The position numbers and the translations under genes are program-made. A stretch of 10,512 bases of DNA from an uncultured Cellvibrio sp. (GTDB lineage: Bacteria > Pseudomonadota > Gammaproteobacteria > Pseudomonadales > Cellvibrionaceae): NCBI GenBank assembly GCA_946481095.1, contig CAMLML010000113.1:1-10512 (forward strand), given 5' to 3'. Shown here one piece after another: positions 1-8,035 of this stretch. The notes below the pieces were generated by a model, which saw nothing but the letters and a program-made list of their open reading frames with translations, was not told where the DNA came from and did no database searches. Each line of letters opens with the position of its first letter. Positions within the stretch are counted from its first letter, which is position 1.

Positions 1-1305
1 ATTGAATATCATCGTTACTATCCTGCGGGTGATGTGGCATCTCATATTGTTGGCATGACGGATGTGGATGATCGTGGTCAGGAAGGAATGGAATTGGCTT
101 ACGATTCCTGGCTAACCGGCATTGATGGCGAAAAGGAAGTGATTAAAGATTTGCGAGGACGCGTTGTCAAAGAATTGAAATCGACCGCTGCACGCTCAGG
201 GCAAAGTTTAACGCTCAGTATTGATTTGCGTTTGCAATATCTCGCGCATCGCGAATTAAAAAAAGCAATTGAAACCAGTCAGGCAACTGCCGGTTCGCTG
301 ATTATTCTGGATGTATTAACTGGCGAAGTGTTGGCCATGACCAATTGGCCAAGCTACAACCCGAATGATCGCAGCAGTGCGCGTGGAAATGGATTGCGTA
401 ATCGGGCGATAACCGATTTGTATGAACCCGGTTCAACCGTAAAACCCTGGGTGGTTTTGGCTGCGCTCGAAAGTGGAAAATTCAAATCGCACGATGTGAT
501 TGATACCAATCCCGGATATTTTATGGTGGGTACAAAACCCATCAGAGATCACCTGAATTATGGCGTTATGGATTTGGCAATGTCGATTGCAAAGTCCAGC
601 AATATTGCCATGACTAAAATCAGTTTTGCATTGGATACCAACACAGTGCGTGATATGTACGCGCGTTTGGGAATTGGTCAGGCGATTGGTACAGGTTTTC
701 CCGGCGAAGCAGCAGGCTCCTTGCCTTATTTAAAACCGGCTCAAAAAATTGAGCGAGCAAATTTGTCTTATGGTTATGCACTGACATTAACGCCCTTGCA
801 AGTTGTGCAAGCCTATAGCGTGATCGCATCGGGCGGAATTAAACGCCCTTTATCACTTTTGAAAGTAGATACGCCACCTCAAGGTGAACGTGCTATCGAT
901 GAAAAATATGCTCATCAGGTTATTGAGATGTTAACTCGCGTGGTCAGTGCGGAAGGAACCGGAAGCAGGGCAAAAGCCTTGTCATATTCTGTAGCAGGAA
1001 AAACCGGCACTGCATTTAAAGCCATGGGTGGACGTTACACATCAAAACAAATTTCATCATTTATTGGCATGGCGCCTGTCAAAAATCCCCGCATAGTCGC
1101 ATTGGTTGTCATCGATGAGCCTCAGGGTAGTGGCATTTATGCCAATGGTGGATGGGTGGCTGCGCCTGCATTTTCAAAAGTAGCTGAAGATGCACTCAGA
1201 ATGTTGCATGTGGCACCGGACAGTGTGCCAATCAAACAAACGTCTGAAATTGTTGATCAGGATGCAAAAAAATCCACAGAAAAAAATGCGAGGTCAGCAG
1301 GATGA
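1..1305 (+). CDS. ftsI: Peptidoglycan D,D-transpeptidase FtsI (PBP3), 5'-truncated
   Basis: Septum-specific transpeptidase that cross-links peptidoglycan in the periplasm, working with the polymerase FtsW at the division site. The reading frame is open from base 1, so the gene begins upstream; the 434 residues present lack roughly the first 160 by comparison with E. coli FtsI, that is the cytoplasmic tail, membrane anchor and much of the N-terminal pedestal domain. All three penicillin-binding motifs are present: STVK with the acylated serine (bases 433-444), SSN (595-603) and KTG (1000-1008), at family-typical spacing. EPGSTVKP and IERANLSYGYAL-type stretches also fit PBP3. The C-terminus ends in a polar, lysine-rich tail. 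The stop codon overlaps the murE start as ATGA. A GTG at base 34 is an internal valine codon, not the start. Identity is secure; only the N-terminus is unseen. Confidence 0.98.
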   Translation: MEYHRYYPAGDVASHIVGMTDVDDRGQEGMELAYDSWLTGIDGEKEVIKDLRGRVVKELKSTAARSGQSLTLSIDLRLQYLAHRELKKAIETSQATAGSLIILDVLTGEVLAMTNWPSYNPNDRSSARGNGLRNRAITDLYEPGSTVKPWVVLAALESGKFKSHDVIDTNPGYFMVGTKPIRDHLNYGVMDLAMSIAKSSNIAMTKISFALDTNTVRDMYARLGIGQAIGTGFPGEAAGSLPYLKPAQKIERANLSYGYALTLTPLQVVQAYSVIASGGIKRPLSLLKVDTPPQGERAIDEKYAHQVIEMLTRVVSAEGTGSRAKALSYSVAGKTGTAFKAMGGRYTSKQISSFIGMAPVKNPRIVALVVIDEPQGSGIYANGGWVAAPAFSKVAEDALRMLHVAPDSVPIKQTSEIVDQDAKKSTEKNARSAG

Positions 1306-2876
1306 CTCGTGTAATCAACAAAAAATTGCAGATGCTTTTGCCTGAAATGGAATTGCCCGCTGCGGGTGATATTCAAATTAATCAATTAACACTGGATTCG
1401 CGAAGAATTAATCAGGGCGAATTATTTATTGCTATTAAAGGCCAGAAATTGGATGCGCGGGAATTTGTTCATCAAGCGATTGAACAAGGTGCAGCAGCGG
1501 TTTTGGTTGATGCAGATGAAAAATGGCAAAACATTGTTTGGGTTAATAATAGTCCGGTCATTGCGGTTGAACATTTATCTGAAAAAGTCAGCGCGATTGC
1601 CAGTCGTTTTTATGATAATCCCAATCAGGATTTATCACTGATTGCCGTGACAGGAACCAACGGCAAAACAACCTGCAGTTTATTGGCAGCACAATTACTT
1701 GCGCGTGTTCAGCAGAATCTATCCGGTGTGATTGGCACATTGGGTTATGGCGAATTAAGCCATAAAAATTCACCATCGATTGCACAACAAATACAGCTTT
1801 TATCCAGCACCGGTTTAACCACGCCAGACGCCATAAGTTTGCAATCTATTTTGTTTGGTATGAAAGAAGCGGGTGTTAAATCGGTCGCGATGGAAGTGTC
1901 ATCGCATAGTTTGCATCAGCATCGCGTTGCCGCTTTGCAATTTCATACGGCCATTTTTACCAATCTTACTCAGGATCATCTGGATTACCACGGTGATATG
2001 CAATCTTATGGGAAAGTCAAAGCAGGGCTTTTGAGCTTTTCCGGATTGCAATATGCAGTTATTAATAGCGACGATGAATGGGCTAACAGTCTCGGTGAGC
2101 AAGCACCCGTTGGTGTAAAAGTCATTCGTTATTCCGTACAAAAAAATGATGTTGATGTTTATGTGCGCGATATTCAATTGCATGCGCAGGGTGTTAATGC
2201 GGAATTGGTGACGCCTTGGGGTAATGCAAAGATTGCATCGCCACTTTTGGGTTTATTTAATTTGAGTAATTTAATTGCAGTGATCGCGGCCGTTTGTGCG
2301 CAGGGGTTTTCACTGGATGCTGTGGTTGCGCAATTACCTGAATTGGTGGCTGCACCCGGTCGCATGCAATCAGTAATAGTCGATCAACAACAGGATATTC
2401 ATGTCATCGTTGATTACGCACATACACCTGATGCATTGGAAACTACGCTTAAAGCAATCAAGCAGCACAATCAACAACGAATCTGGACAGTATTTGGTTG
2501 TGGCGGTGATCGCGATAAAACCAAACGTCCTTTAATGGGCAGAATTGCAGAAACTTACAGTGATTATGTGTTAATCACTAACGATAATCCTCGTTCGGAA
2601 GATCCGGCGTTAATTGCTGCCGATATTATTCGTGGTATGAAAAATCCCCGTGCCTGTTTAACCATTGCAGATCGTGCGCAAGCGATTGATATGGCAATCC
2701 AACAAGCCAGAGCTGATGATCTGGTGCTGGTGGCGGGCAAGGGACATGAGAGTTATCAAATATTTGCGCAACAAACCTTGCCTTTCAGTGATGAGCAGCA
2801 AGTACGTTTGGCTTTGCAGCGTCGTTTGGTTAAACAACAAACCAATACAATACAAATAAAAGGAGCTCAATCATGA
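1302..2876 (+). CDS. murE: UDP-MurNAc-L-Ala-D-Glu:meso-diaminopimelate ligase MurE
   Basis: Cytoplasmic ATP-dependent ligase that adds meso-diaminopimelate to UDP-MurNAc-L-Ala-D-Glu, the third amino acid of the stem peptide. The 524 residues show the Mur ligase layout: N-terminal UDP-binding domain with LDSRRI (about 31-36), central ATPase domain with P-loop GTNGKTT (118-124), TTPDA, MEVSSH and a probable carbamylated lysine (K240, by alignment with E. coli K224), then a C-terminal domain with CGGDRDK and GKGHE. DNPR at 428-431 (bases 2583-2594) is the known signature for meso-DAP rather than L-lysine, consistent with a Gram-negative wall. It is about 30 residues longer than the E. coli enzyme. 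The ATG lies in an ATGA overlap with ftsI, preceded by GAGG at 1290-1293 with 8-nt spacing, which suggests translational coupling. Confidence 0.98.
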   Translation: MTRVINKKLQMLLPEMELPAAGDIQINQLTLDSRRINQGELFIAIKGQKLDAREFVHQAIEQGAAAVLVDADEKWQNIVWVNNSPVIAVEHLSEKVSAIASRFYDNPNQDLSLIAVTGTNGKTTCSLLAAQLLARVQQNLSGVIGTLGYGELSHKNSPSIAQQIQLLSSTGLTTPDAISLQSILFGMKEAGVKSVAMEVSSHSLHQHRVAALQFHTAIFTNLTQDHLDYHGDMQSYGKVKAGLLSFSGLQYAVINSDDEWANSLGEQAPVGVKVIRYSVQKNDVDVYVRDIQLHAQGVNAELVTPWGNAKIASPLLGLFNLSNLIAVIAAVCAQGFSLDAVVAQLPELVAAPGRMQSVIVDQQQDIHVIVDYAHTPDALETTLKAIKQHNQQRIWTVFGCGGDRDKTKRPLMGRIAETYSDYVLITNDNPRSEDPALIAADIIRGMKNPRACLTIADRAQAIDMAIQQARADDLVLVAGKGHESYQIFAQQTLPFSDEQQVRLALQRRLVKQQTNTIQIKGAQS

Positions 2877-4285
2877 TTCGAGCTCTGCACTTACAGGAAA
2901 TTCTGGCGTTTATCCAAAAACAGAAAAAATTGACGGCTGAATTATTAAATGGTGATGCAATATTTACGCAGGTGAATACAGATACTCGTACATTAATTGC
3001 AGGCGAATTATTTATTGCGTTGCGCGGTGATAAATTTGATGCGCATGATTTTATTCAACAAGCCGTTGTAAAAAATCCTGTCGCTTTGGTTGTTGAAAAA
3101 TTCTTCCCTGAAATTAATTTGCCACAATTGGTCGTCAGTGATTCGATGTTGGCATTGGGGCAGATTGCCGCATTTAATCGACAATTATTTACTGGCCCGG
3201 TAATCGCCATTACAGGCAGTAGTGGTAAAACCACAGTGAAAACCATGCTTGCTTCGATTCTGCAGCAAGCCGGTAATACTCATGCTACCAAAGGTAATTT
3301 CAATAATCATATTGGTGTGCCTTTAACCTTGATGCAATTGAATGCAGATCATCAATTTGCTGTGATTGAAATGGGTGCCAGTGGGCCGAATGAAATAGCC
3401 TATTTATGTGAATTGGCAAAACCCAATGTCAGCATGATCAATAATGTGATGCCTGCGCACATTGAAGGTTTTGGTTCAATTGAAGGTGTTGCCAAAGCCA
3501 AAGGTGAAATTTATCAAGCGCTGGAAGCATCCGGTGTTGCGGTTGTTAATTTGGATGATCAGTTTTCCGGTTTCTGGTTGCATGCATTAATCAGATCCTC
3601 AGTGATTCGTGTGAGTTTGCAACAGCCAACCGATTGTTACGCAACAGACATTCAATTGCATAAGGATGCGGTTGAATTTGAATTGCATTATCAAACGGAT
3701 TTTTGCCCGATCAATTTACAAATTCCAGGTGAGCATAATGTTCGTAATGCATTGATGTCGGCGGCTTGCGCATTAGCTGTTGGCGTTGATTTGCAAAAAA
3801 TTCAACAAGGATTAGAAAAATTTTCTCCCGTTGCCGGTCGTATGAGTCGTCATACTGGTATTAATGGTGTGGAAATTATCGATGACAGTTATAACGCTAA
3901 TCCCGGTTCCGTGCGCGCCGCAATTGATGTCTTGGCTAAATTGCCAAAAGGCATTCTGGTATTGGGTGATCTTGCGGAATTGGGTGATGACACAGAAAAA
4001 TTACACAGTCAGTTGGGTGATTACGCCAGGGAAAAAAATATTTATCAGCTATTTACTCTGGGTAAATTGAGTGAAAACGTGAGTCGTGCTTTTGGCAAAA
4101 ATGCCGTGCATTTTGTTGATCGTGAAAAATTAATTGAAAAATTAAAGCAACTGGCTGACCCGGAAACAACTTTCTTGATAAAGGGATCTCGTAGCGCGCA
4201 AATGGATTGGGTGGTGCGTGCTTTGTGTGAAGCAGTATCTGGCAAAAAAACCTCTAATAATGTCACTGCGGGAGACTGTCACTAA
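2873..4285 (+). CDS. murF: UDP-MurNAc-tripeptide:D-Ala-D-Ala ligase MurF
   Basis: Cytoplasmic ATP-dependent ligase that adds the dipeptide D-Ala-D-Ala to the UDP-MurNAc-tripeptide, completing the pentapeptide that MraY uses next. The 470-residue product carries the P-loop GSSGKTT (115-121), then [20 protein letters not shown], the MurF-typical DDSYNAN (337-343) and KGSRSAQM (from 437) near the C-terminus. Length is close to the E. coli protein (452). The start ATG overlaps the murE stop as ATGA and is preceded by a strong Shine-Dalgarno AGGAG at 2861-2865, 7 nt upstream. The stop TAA shares its last base with the mraY ATG. It is a paralogue of murE, murD and murC in the same window, and the DDSYNAN and GSSGKTT combination separates it from them. 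Confidence 0.98.
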   Translation: MIRALHLQEILAFIQKQKKLTAELLNGDAIFTQVNTDTRTLIAGELFIALRGDKFDAHDFIQQAVVKNPVALVVEKFFPEINLPQLVVSDSMLALGQIAAFNRQLFTGPVIAITGSSGKTTVKTMLASILQQAGNTHATKGNFNNHIGVPLTLMQLNADHQFAVIEMGASGPNEIAYLCELAKPNVSMINNVMPAHIEGFGSIEGVAKAKGEIYQALEASGVAVVNLDDQFSGFWLHALIRSSVIRVSLQQPTDCYATDIQLHKDAVEFELHYQTDFCPINLQIPGEHNVRNALMSAACALAVGVDLQKIQQGLEKFSPVAGRMSRHTGINGVEIIDDSYNANPGSVRAAIDVLAKLPKGILVLGDLAELGDDTEKLHSQLGDYAREKNIYQLFTLGKLSENVSRAFGKNAVHFVDREKLIEKLKQLADPETTFLIKGSRSAQMDWVVRALCEAVSGKKTSNNVTAGDCH

Positions 4286-5367
4286 TGCTTTATTGGCTTT
4301 CGGAAATTTTACAAGAGTATGTTCGCAGTTTTGCAGTGTTTCAATATCTCACGGTGCGCGCAATTTTTGGTGCGCTCACCGCATTGGGCTTTTCATTGTT
4401 GTTGGGGCCCTGGGTGATTCGTCGTTTGGCAGAATTAAAAATTGGCCAGGCTGTTCGTACTGATGGCCCGCAAACCCATTTAACCAAATCCGGTACGCCT
4501 ACAATGGGCGGAGTGTTGATTTTATTTGCCATTTTTATCAGCACATTACTCTGGGCGAATTTAACCAATCGTTATGTATGGGTGGTGTTAATCGTGACTG
4601 CAATTTATGGCGCAGTCGGTTGGGTTGATGATTATCGAAAAGTCGCCAGAAAAGATCCCAAAGGATTACCTGCGCGTTGGAAATATTTTTGGCAATCGAT
4701 TGCCGGTTTTGGTGCTGCCGTATTTTTATTTCTGACATCGCAAAGCCCCGCAGAAACACAATTATTTATCCCATTCTTTAAAGATGTTGCGCTGAATATG
4801 GGAATTTTTTATGTGGTGTTCACTTATTTTGTGATTGTCGGTACCAGCAATGCGGTGAATTTAACCGATGGTCTTGATGGTTTGGCAATTATGCCTTGCG
4901 TGATGGTAGCCGGTGCCTTGGCGATTATTGCGTATCTCGTGGGTCATTCACAATTTTCACAGTATTTGAATATTGCTTATATCGCGGGTTCTGGCGAGCT
5001 GGTTGTCTTTTGTTGCGCATTGGTTGGTGCGGGTCTCGGATTTTTATGGTTCAACACTTATCCGGCGCAAGTATTTATGGGCGATGTCGGTGCTCTCGCA
5101 TTAGGCGCCGCATTGGGATTAATTGCCGTGATTGTTCGCCACGAAATTGTGTTGTTCATTATGGGCGGTATTTTTGTGCTCGAAACAGTTTCAGTGATTT
5201 TGCAAGTTGCGTCATACAAATTAACGCAAAAAAGAATTTTTCGCATGGCACCCATTCATCATCACTTTGAATTAAAAGGTTGGCCGGAGCCGCGCGTGAT
5301 TGTGCGTTTCTGGATTATTACGTTTGTATTGGTGTTGGTTGGGTTGGCGACGTTGAAATTGAGATAA
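4285..5367 (+). CDS. mraY: Phospho-N-acetylmuramoyl-pentapeptide transferase MraY
   Basis: Integral inner-membrane enzyme that transfers phospho-MurNAc-pentapeptide from UDP to undecaprenyl phosphate, giving lipid I. The product is 360 residues, the same length as E. coli MraY, with many hydrophobic segments consistent with the family's ten helices. Diagnostic motifs are DDYRK with the paired aspartates D115-D116, [17 protein letters not shown] (192-200), FMGDVG with D267, and the histidine cluster PIHHHFE (about 323-329). These are the Mg2+ and active-site residues of the family. The N-terminus, with AVFQYLTVR and GQAVRTDGP, resembles Pseudomonas-type MraY from memory. The ATG is in a TAATG overlap with murF, with GGGAG at 4270-4274 about 10 nt upstream. 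The stop TAA (5365-5367) lies 2 nt before a large inverted repeat. Confidence 0.98.
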   Translation: MLYWLSEILQEYVRSFAVFQYLTVRAIFGALTALGFSLLLGPWVIRRLAELKIGQAVRTDGPQTHLTKSGTPTMGGVLILFAIFISTLLWANLTNRYVWVVLIVTAIYGAVGWVDDYRKVARKDPKGLPARWKYFWQSIAGFGAAVFLFLTSQSPAETQLFIPFFKDVALNMGIFYVVFTYFVIVGTSNAVNLTDGLDGLAIMPCVMVAGALAIIAYLVGHSQFSQYLNIAYIAGSGELVVFCCALVGAGLGFLWFNTYPAQVFMGDVGALALGAALGLIAVIVRHEIVLFIMGGIFVLETVSVILQVASYKLTQKRIFRMAPIHHHFELKGWPEPRVIVRFWIITFVLVLVGLATLKLR

Positions 5368-5382
5368 ATCACCCCCTCCTAA

Positions 5383-5405
5383 CCTCCCCCTTGGCAAGGG
5401 GGAGG
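5383..5405 (+). repeat. Left inner hairpin of the dyad element
   Basis: Perfect 11-bp stem (5383-5393 paired with 5395-5405) around a single central G at 5394; in practice the loop would open to at least 3 nt (GGC, 5393-5395) with a 10-bp stem. The stem is very GC-rich. It is not followed by a T-run, so it does not look like an intrinsic terminator. Confidence 0.85.
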
Positions 5406-5412
5406 AACTGTC

Positions 5413-5435
5413 CCCTCCCCTTGCCAAGGGGAGGG
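5413..5435 (+). repeat. Right inner hairpin of the dyad element
   Basis: Perfect 11-bp stem (5413-5423 paired with 5425-5435) around a central C at 5424; a realistic loop is 3 nt. It is the approximate reverse complement of the left hairpin but differs from it at two stem positions, and both hairpins remain perfectly paired. No T-run follows (downstream bases are GCTAGGGTGGGG), so intrinsic termination is not supported. Its right half is shared with a G-quadruplex motif. Confidence 0.85.
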
Positions 5436-5446
5436 CTAGGGTGGGG
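5428..5446 (+). other. Canonical G-quadruplex motif in the murD leader
   Basis: Four G-tracts of 4, 3, 3 and 4 (5428-5431, 5433-5435, 5439-5441, 5443-5446) are separated by loops of 1, 3 and 1 nt (A, CTA, T). This meets the standard three-tetrad G-quadruplex pattern with short loops, on the same strand as the mRNA. The opposite end of the element offers only two-G inner tracts on the minus strand, so the feature is one-sided. It lies 46 nt upstream of the murD start and would compete with the right hairpin. Folding in vivo is unknown. Confidence 0.6.
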
Positions 5447-5479
5447 TGAAGATGTTTGAATTAAAAGCAAATTTAAAAC

Positions 5480-5483
5480 AGGA
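5480..5483 (+). promoter_or_regulatory. Shine-Dalgarno site deciding the TTG start of murD
   Basis: AGGA ends 9 nt before TTG at 5493 and 18 nt before the next in-frame ATG at 5502. A stop TAA (5490-5492) directly precedes the TTG in frame, so no longer start is possible. The spacing favours TTG. The sequence 5450-5492 is AT-rich and apart from this site shows no convincing -35/-10 promoter pair. Confidence 0.7.
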
Positions 5484-5492
5484 ATTAATTAA

Positions 5493-6839
5493 TTGTCACA
5501 AATGATTGCCACAAATAATGTCAAAGCGATTATCGGTACCGGTATTACCGGGTTATCGGTTGCGCGCTTTTTGGCAAAAAATGGTCAAGCATTTGTGTTG
5601 ATGGATACACGGGAAAATCCACCCGGGCTCGAAAAAATTAAACAAGAATTTCCTGATGTCAAAGTACAAACAGGACAATTGAATCTGACCAGTCTGCTCG
5701 CTTGCAGTGAAATTGTGTTAAGTCCCGGTGTTGCACAATCAACACCTGAAATTCTTGCTGCAAAAAATGCCGGCATTCCGGTTGTGGGTGATATTGAATT
5801 ATTTTCGCGTTATGCAAAGGCACCGATAGTCGCTATTACGGGTTCCAATGCGAAAAGCACGGTAACCACATTGGTGGGTGATATGGCAAAAACAGCAGGC
5901 ATTAGAGTTGCTGTTGGTGGCAATCTGGGAACACCGGCATTGGATTTGTTGGATGATGATATTCAACTCTATGTGATGGAGCTTTCCAGTTTTCAATTGG
6001 AAACTGTCACAAAGCTTAATGCCAAAGTTGCCACTATTTTGAATATCAGCGCTGATCATTTGGACAGATATAACAATATGCGCGAATACATTCTTGCAAA
6101 AATGCGAGTCTATTTCGGTGCTGAACACATTGTTGTCAATCGTAATGATCTATTGACGCACCCGCCTTTGGCGCAAGGTGTCAAACCAATTCAATTTGGT
6201 GGTGCGGCAGACTTTGGCAGTTTTGGTTTGATAAAAGAAAATGGTCAGGAATATCTGGCAAAAAATCTCACGCCTCTAATGCCTGCAAATGAATTGAAAA
6301 TTCGTGGTCGTCATAATATTGAAAATGCATTGGCGGCCTTGGCGTTAGGCGACGCAGCGGATATTCCGATGGATGCCATGATTGCAACGTTGAAATCTTT
6401 TACCGGTTTGCATCATCGATGTGAATTTGTTGCGCAAATAAAAGGTGTTGAATTTTATAACGATTCCAAAGGCACCAATATTGGCGCAACGCTTGCGGCG
6501 ATTAAAGGTTTGGCGCGTGACCCACAACAGTTGATTGTTATTCTGGGTGGTGAAGGCAAGGGTCAGGATTTTTCTGAATTGGTTCCTGCATTGAAAGGCA
6601 TTAACTTGCGTGCAGTATTGATTGGTCGTGACGCTCCATTGATTGCAGCCGCAATCGAAAAAACAGTTTCTGTTGTTCATGCAGACAGTTTACAAAATGC
6701 CATAGAGCAAGCTTTATCTTTATCAAAAGAGGGCGATGCAGTGTTGTTGTCACCCGCTTGCGCCAGTTTTGATATGTTTAAAAATTACGAAGATCGCGGC
6801 GAGCAATTTTGCCGATTGGTTTTGGAGATGCAGTCATGA
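5493..6839 (+). CDS. murD: UDP-MurNAc-L-alanine:D-glutamate ligase MurD
   Basis: Cytoplasmic ATP-dependent ligase adding D-glutamate to UDP-MurNAc-L-Ala, the step before MurE. The 448-residue product has an N-terminal Rossmann-like UDP-binding domain ([10 protein letters not shown], about 13-22), the ATPase P-loop GSNAKST (117-123), MELSSFQLE, a probable carbamylated lysine K203 in ILAKMRVY, and a C-terminal domain with [16 protein letters not shown] and [10 protein letters not shown] near the end, all MurD-typical. The P-loop has Ala where E. coli has Gly; I recall the same form in Pseudomonas. The start is taken as TTG 5493 because of Shine-Dalgarno spacing; the MSxxIA-like N-terminus also recalls Pseudomonas MurD. 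ATG 5502, three codons on, is the alternative. Unlike its neighbours it is separated from the gene upstream, by 125 nt holding a repeat. Its stop overlaps ftsW as ATGA. Confidence 0.97.
   Translation: MSQMIATNNVKAIIGTGITGLSVARFLAKNGQAFVLMDTRENPPGLEKIKQEFPDVKVQTGQLNLTSLLACSEIVLSPGVAQSTPEILAAKNAGIPVVGDIELFSRYAKAPIVAITGSNAKSTVTTLVGDMAKTAGIRVAVGGNLGTPALDLLDDDIQLYVMELSSFQLETVTKLNAKVATILNISADHLDRYNNMREYILAKMRVYFGAEHIVVNRNDLLTHPPLAQGVKPIQFGGAADFGSFGLIKENGQEYLAKNLTPLMPANELKIRGRHNIENALAALALGDAADIPMDAMIATLKSFTGLHHRCEFVAQIKGVEFYNDSKGTNIGATLAAIKGLARDPQQLIVILGGEGKGQDFSELVPALKGINLRAVLIGRDAPLIAAAIEKTVSVVHADSLQNAIEQALSLSKEGDAVLLSPACASFDMFKNYEDRGEQFCRLVLEMQS
6824..6827 (+). promoter_or_regulatory. Shine-Dalgarno site deciding the ATG start of ftsW
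   Basis: GGAG lies 8 nt before ATG 6836. This supports the ATG, which sits in an ATGA overlap with the murD stop, over the in-frame TTG at 6809, which would add nine residues inside murD and has no comparable site. Confidence 0.75.
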
Positions 6840-8035
6840 TTTCTTCCGCATCTTCTGCACCAAAAATTCCATTGGGCGTAAGAGTGGATTGGACACTGTT
6901 ATGTTTGTGGTTTGCGCTTATGTCAATCGGACTGATCATGGTGTCATCTTCGTCAGTGTCTTTTGCTGCTGCGATTTATCAGGATGCCTGGTTTTTTGGC
7001 AAGCGACATTTTGTCTACATGATCATGGGATTAATGCTGGCAGCCTTGGTGGTATGCGTGCCTACCAGTGTGTGGCAAAAATATTCAGGGCATTTGTTGT
7101 TGATCGGCATCTTTTTGTTAGTGATTGTCCTGATTCCCGGTATTGGTAAAAAAGTAAATGGCAGTCAACGTTGGTTTAGTTTGGGATTAATTAATGTGCA
7201 GGTTTCAGAAGTTGCCAAATTCTGCGCAGTGATTTTCTTTGCCAGTTTTTTCGCACGCCGTTATCAGGAATTGCATTTTGGGTGGCAAGGTTTTTTAAAA
7301 CCATTAATGGTAGTAGGTGTGTTTGCCGGCTTATTGTTATTGGAGCCGGATTTTGGAGCGACGGTTGTATTGTCAGCAACCATATTCGCCATGATGTTTA
7401 TTGCTGGCGTTAAATTGCTGCACTTCCTTTTATTAATTGGCATAGGCGTTGGCAGTTTGGGTTTGGTTGCAGTGGTGTCGCCTTATCGTATGCAGCGGTT
7501 GGTGACTTTTTTGGATCCATGGGCTGATCAATTTGATACGGGTTACCAGTTAACACAATCCCTGATTGGTTTTGGTCGAGGTGAATGGTTTGGTTTGGGT
7601 CTGGGTAATAGCTTGCAAAAATTATTTTTCCTGCCTGAAGCACATACAGATTTTATTTTTTCAATTATTGCCGAAGAATTTGGATTAATTGGTGCGCTGA
7701 TTGTTATCGGTTTATTTACGCTGTTTATTTTGCGAATTATGAATATTGCAAAAAATAATCTGGCATCCGGAAAAATGTTCACGGCGCTGGCCTGTTTTGG
7801 AATTGGAATTTTGTTTGCTTTGCAAGTATTCATCAATATTGGTGTTGCCTCCGGGTTATTACCGACCAAAGGACTGACATTGCCATTTATCAGTTATGGC
7901 GGCAGCAGTTTATTAATTTGCTGCGTACTGATCGGATTTGTAATGCGGGCACATTGGGAACTGTCAGGACATGAAGTGCCACTGAAAGAGCCAAAGCTCT
8001 CCAGATTTTCAGCTGTTGAGGCGGAGGTCGCATGA
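6836..8035 (+). CDS. ftsW: Septal peptidoglycan polymerase FtsW (SEDS family)
   Basis: Multi-spanning inner-membrane SEDS glycosyltransferase that polymerises lipid II at the division septum in complex with FtsI, whose gene lies at the window start. The 399 residues contain many hydrophobic helices, consistent with the usual ten. Family motifs are NGSQRW (108-113), EPDFGA (170-175), a loop ending [11 protein letters not shown] in which D272 corresponds to the essential aspartate of SEDS proteins, and near the C-terminus [17 protein letters not shown]. These fit FtsW more closely than RodA, and the dcw position confirms it. The N-terminus is short and cytoplasmic before the first helix (about residue 19). 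The frame could be extended to TTG 6809 (408 residues), but ATG 6836 has the better ribosome-binding site and the ATGA overlap used elsewhere in this operon. The stop overlaps the murG ATG. Confidence 0.97.
   Translation: MISSASSAPKIPLGVRVDWTLLCLWFALMSIGLIMVSSSSVSFAAAIYQDAWFFGKRHFVYMIMGLMLAALVVCVPTSVWQKYSGHLLLIGIFLLVIVLIPGIGKKVNGSQRWFSLGLINVQVSEVAKFCAVIFFASFFARRYQELHFGWQGFLKPLMVVGVFAGLLLLEPDFGATVVLSATIFAMMFIAGVKLLHFLLLIGIGVGSLGLVAVVSPYRMQRLVTFLDPWADQFDTGYQLTQSLIGFGRGEWFGLGLGNSLQKLFFLPEAHTDFIFSIIAEEFGLIGALIVIGLFTLFILRIMNIAKNNLASGKMFTALACFGIGILFALQVFINIGVASGLLPTKGLTLPFISYGGSSLLICCVLIGFVMRAHWELSGHEVPLKEPKLSRFSAVEAEVA

Larger units (their letters stand above)
5369..5449. repeat. 81-bp GC-rich dyad element (REP/BIME-like) between mraY and murD
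   Basis: The element begins TCACCCC and ends GGGGTGA. It is symmetric about base 5409: of 40 base pairs between the two arms, 32 match. Each arm also contains its own perfect hairpin, centred at 5394 and 5424, so it can fold either as one long hairpin or as an outer stem carrying two hairpins. Its strand asymmetry (C-tracts at left, G-tracts at right) and high GC stand out sharply from the AT-rich flanks. No open reading frame or transposase lies inside, and I see no clear target-site duplication. Position directly after a stop codon and paired inverted hairpins are typical of dispersed REP/BIME-type repeats in gammaproteobacteria. The family assignment is inference: one copy is visible, so repetition in the genome is not shown. 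Confidence 0.8.

Noticed and set aside
4896..5270. Plus-strand frame of 124 codons inside mraY.
   Set aside because: It overlaps the conserved active-site part of mraY in another frame, and its Cys/Arg-rich composition is typical of a shadow frame.
5383..5449. The hairpins as a Rho-independent terminator after mraY.
   Set aside because: Neither hairpin is followed by a T-run on either strand, and four essential genes lie downstream without an obvious promoter.
5456..5483. Possible murD promoter with TTGAAT as -35 box.
   Set aside because: No TATAAT-like hexamer occurs at 16-18 nt spacing; AT-richness alone is not enough.
5452..5505. Small frame of 17 codons (ATG 5452 to TGA 5503-5505) just after the repeat, overlapping the murD start by 13 nt; a possible leader peptide.
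   Set aside because: It has no clear Shine-Dalgarno sequence (only the G-run of the repeat), no recognisable codon pattern such as amino-acid runs, and a frame of this length is expected by chance in AT-rich DNA.
5841..5861. MurD P-loop reads GSNAKST with Ala instead of the Gly found in E. coli.
   Set aside because: I recall the same Ala in Pseudomonas MurD, so it looks like a lineage-typical variant rather than a defect; the catalytic Lys, Ser and Thr are kept.
6345..6680. Minus-strand open frames such as those at 6345-6680, 5799-6128, 7543-7869 and 10026-10415.
   Set aside because: All lie wholly inside well-identified + strand genes, resemble no known protein to me, and are antisense shadows of their codon patterns.
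6809..6835. Longer ftsW from TTG 6809.
   Set aside because: The ATG at 6836 has a GGAG site at 8 nt and the ATGA overlap typical of this operon; the extension is only nine residues inside murD.
6736..7149. Plus-strand frame of 137 codons spanning the murD-ftsW junction.
   Set aside because: It is out of frame with both conserved genes, which are intact across it, and its cysteine-rich translation looks like a frame-shifted reading.
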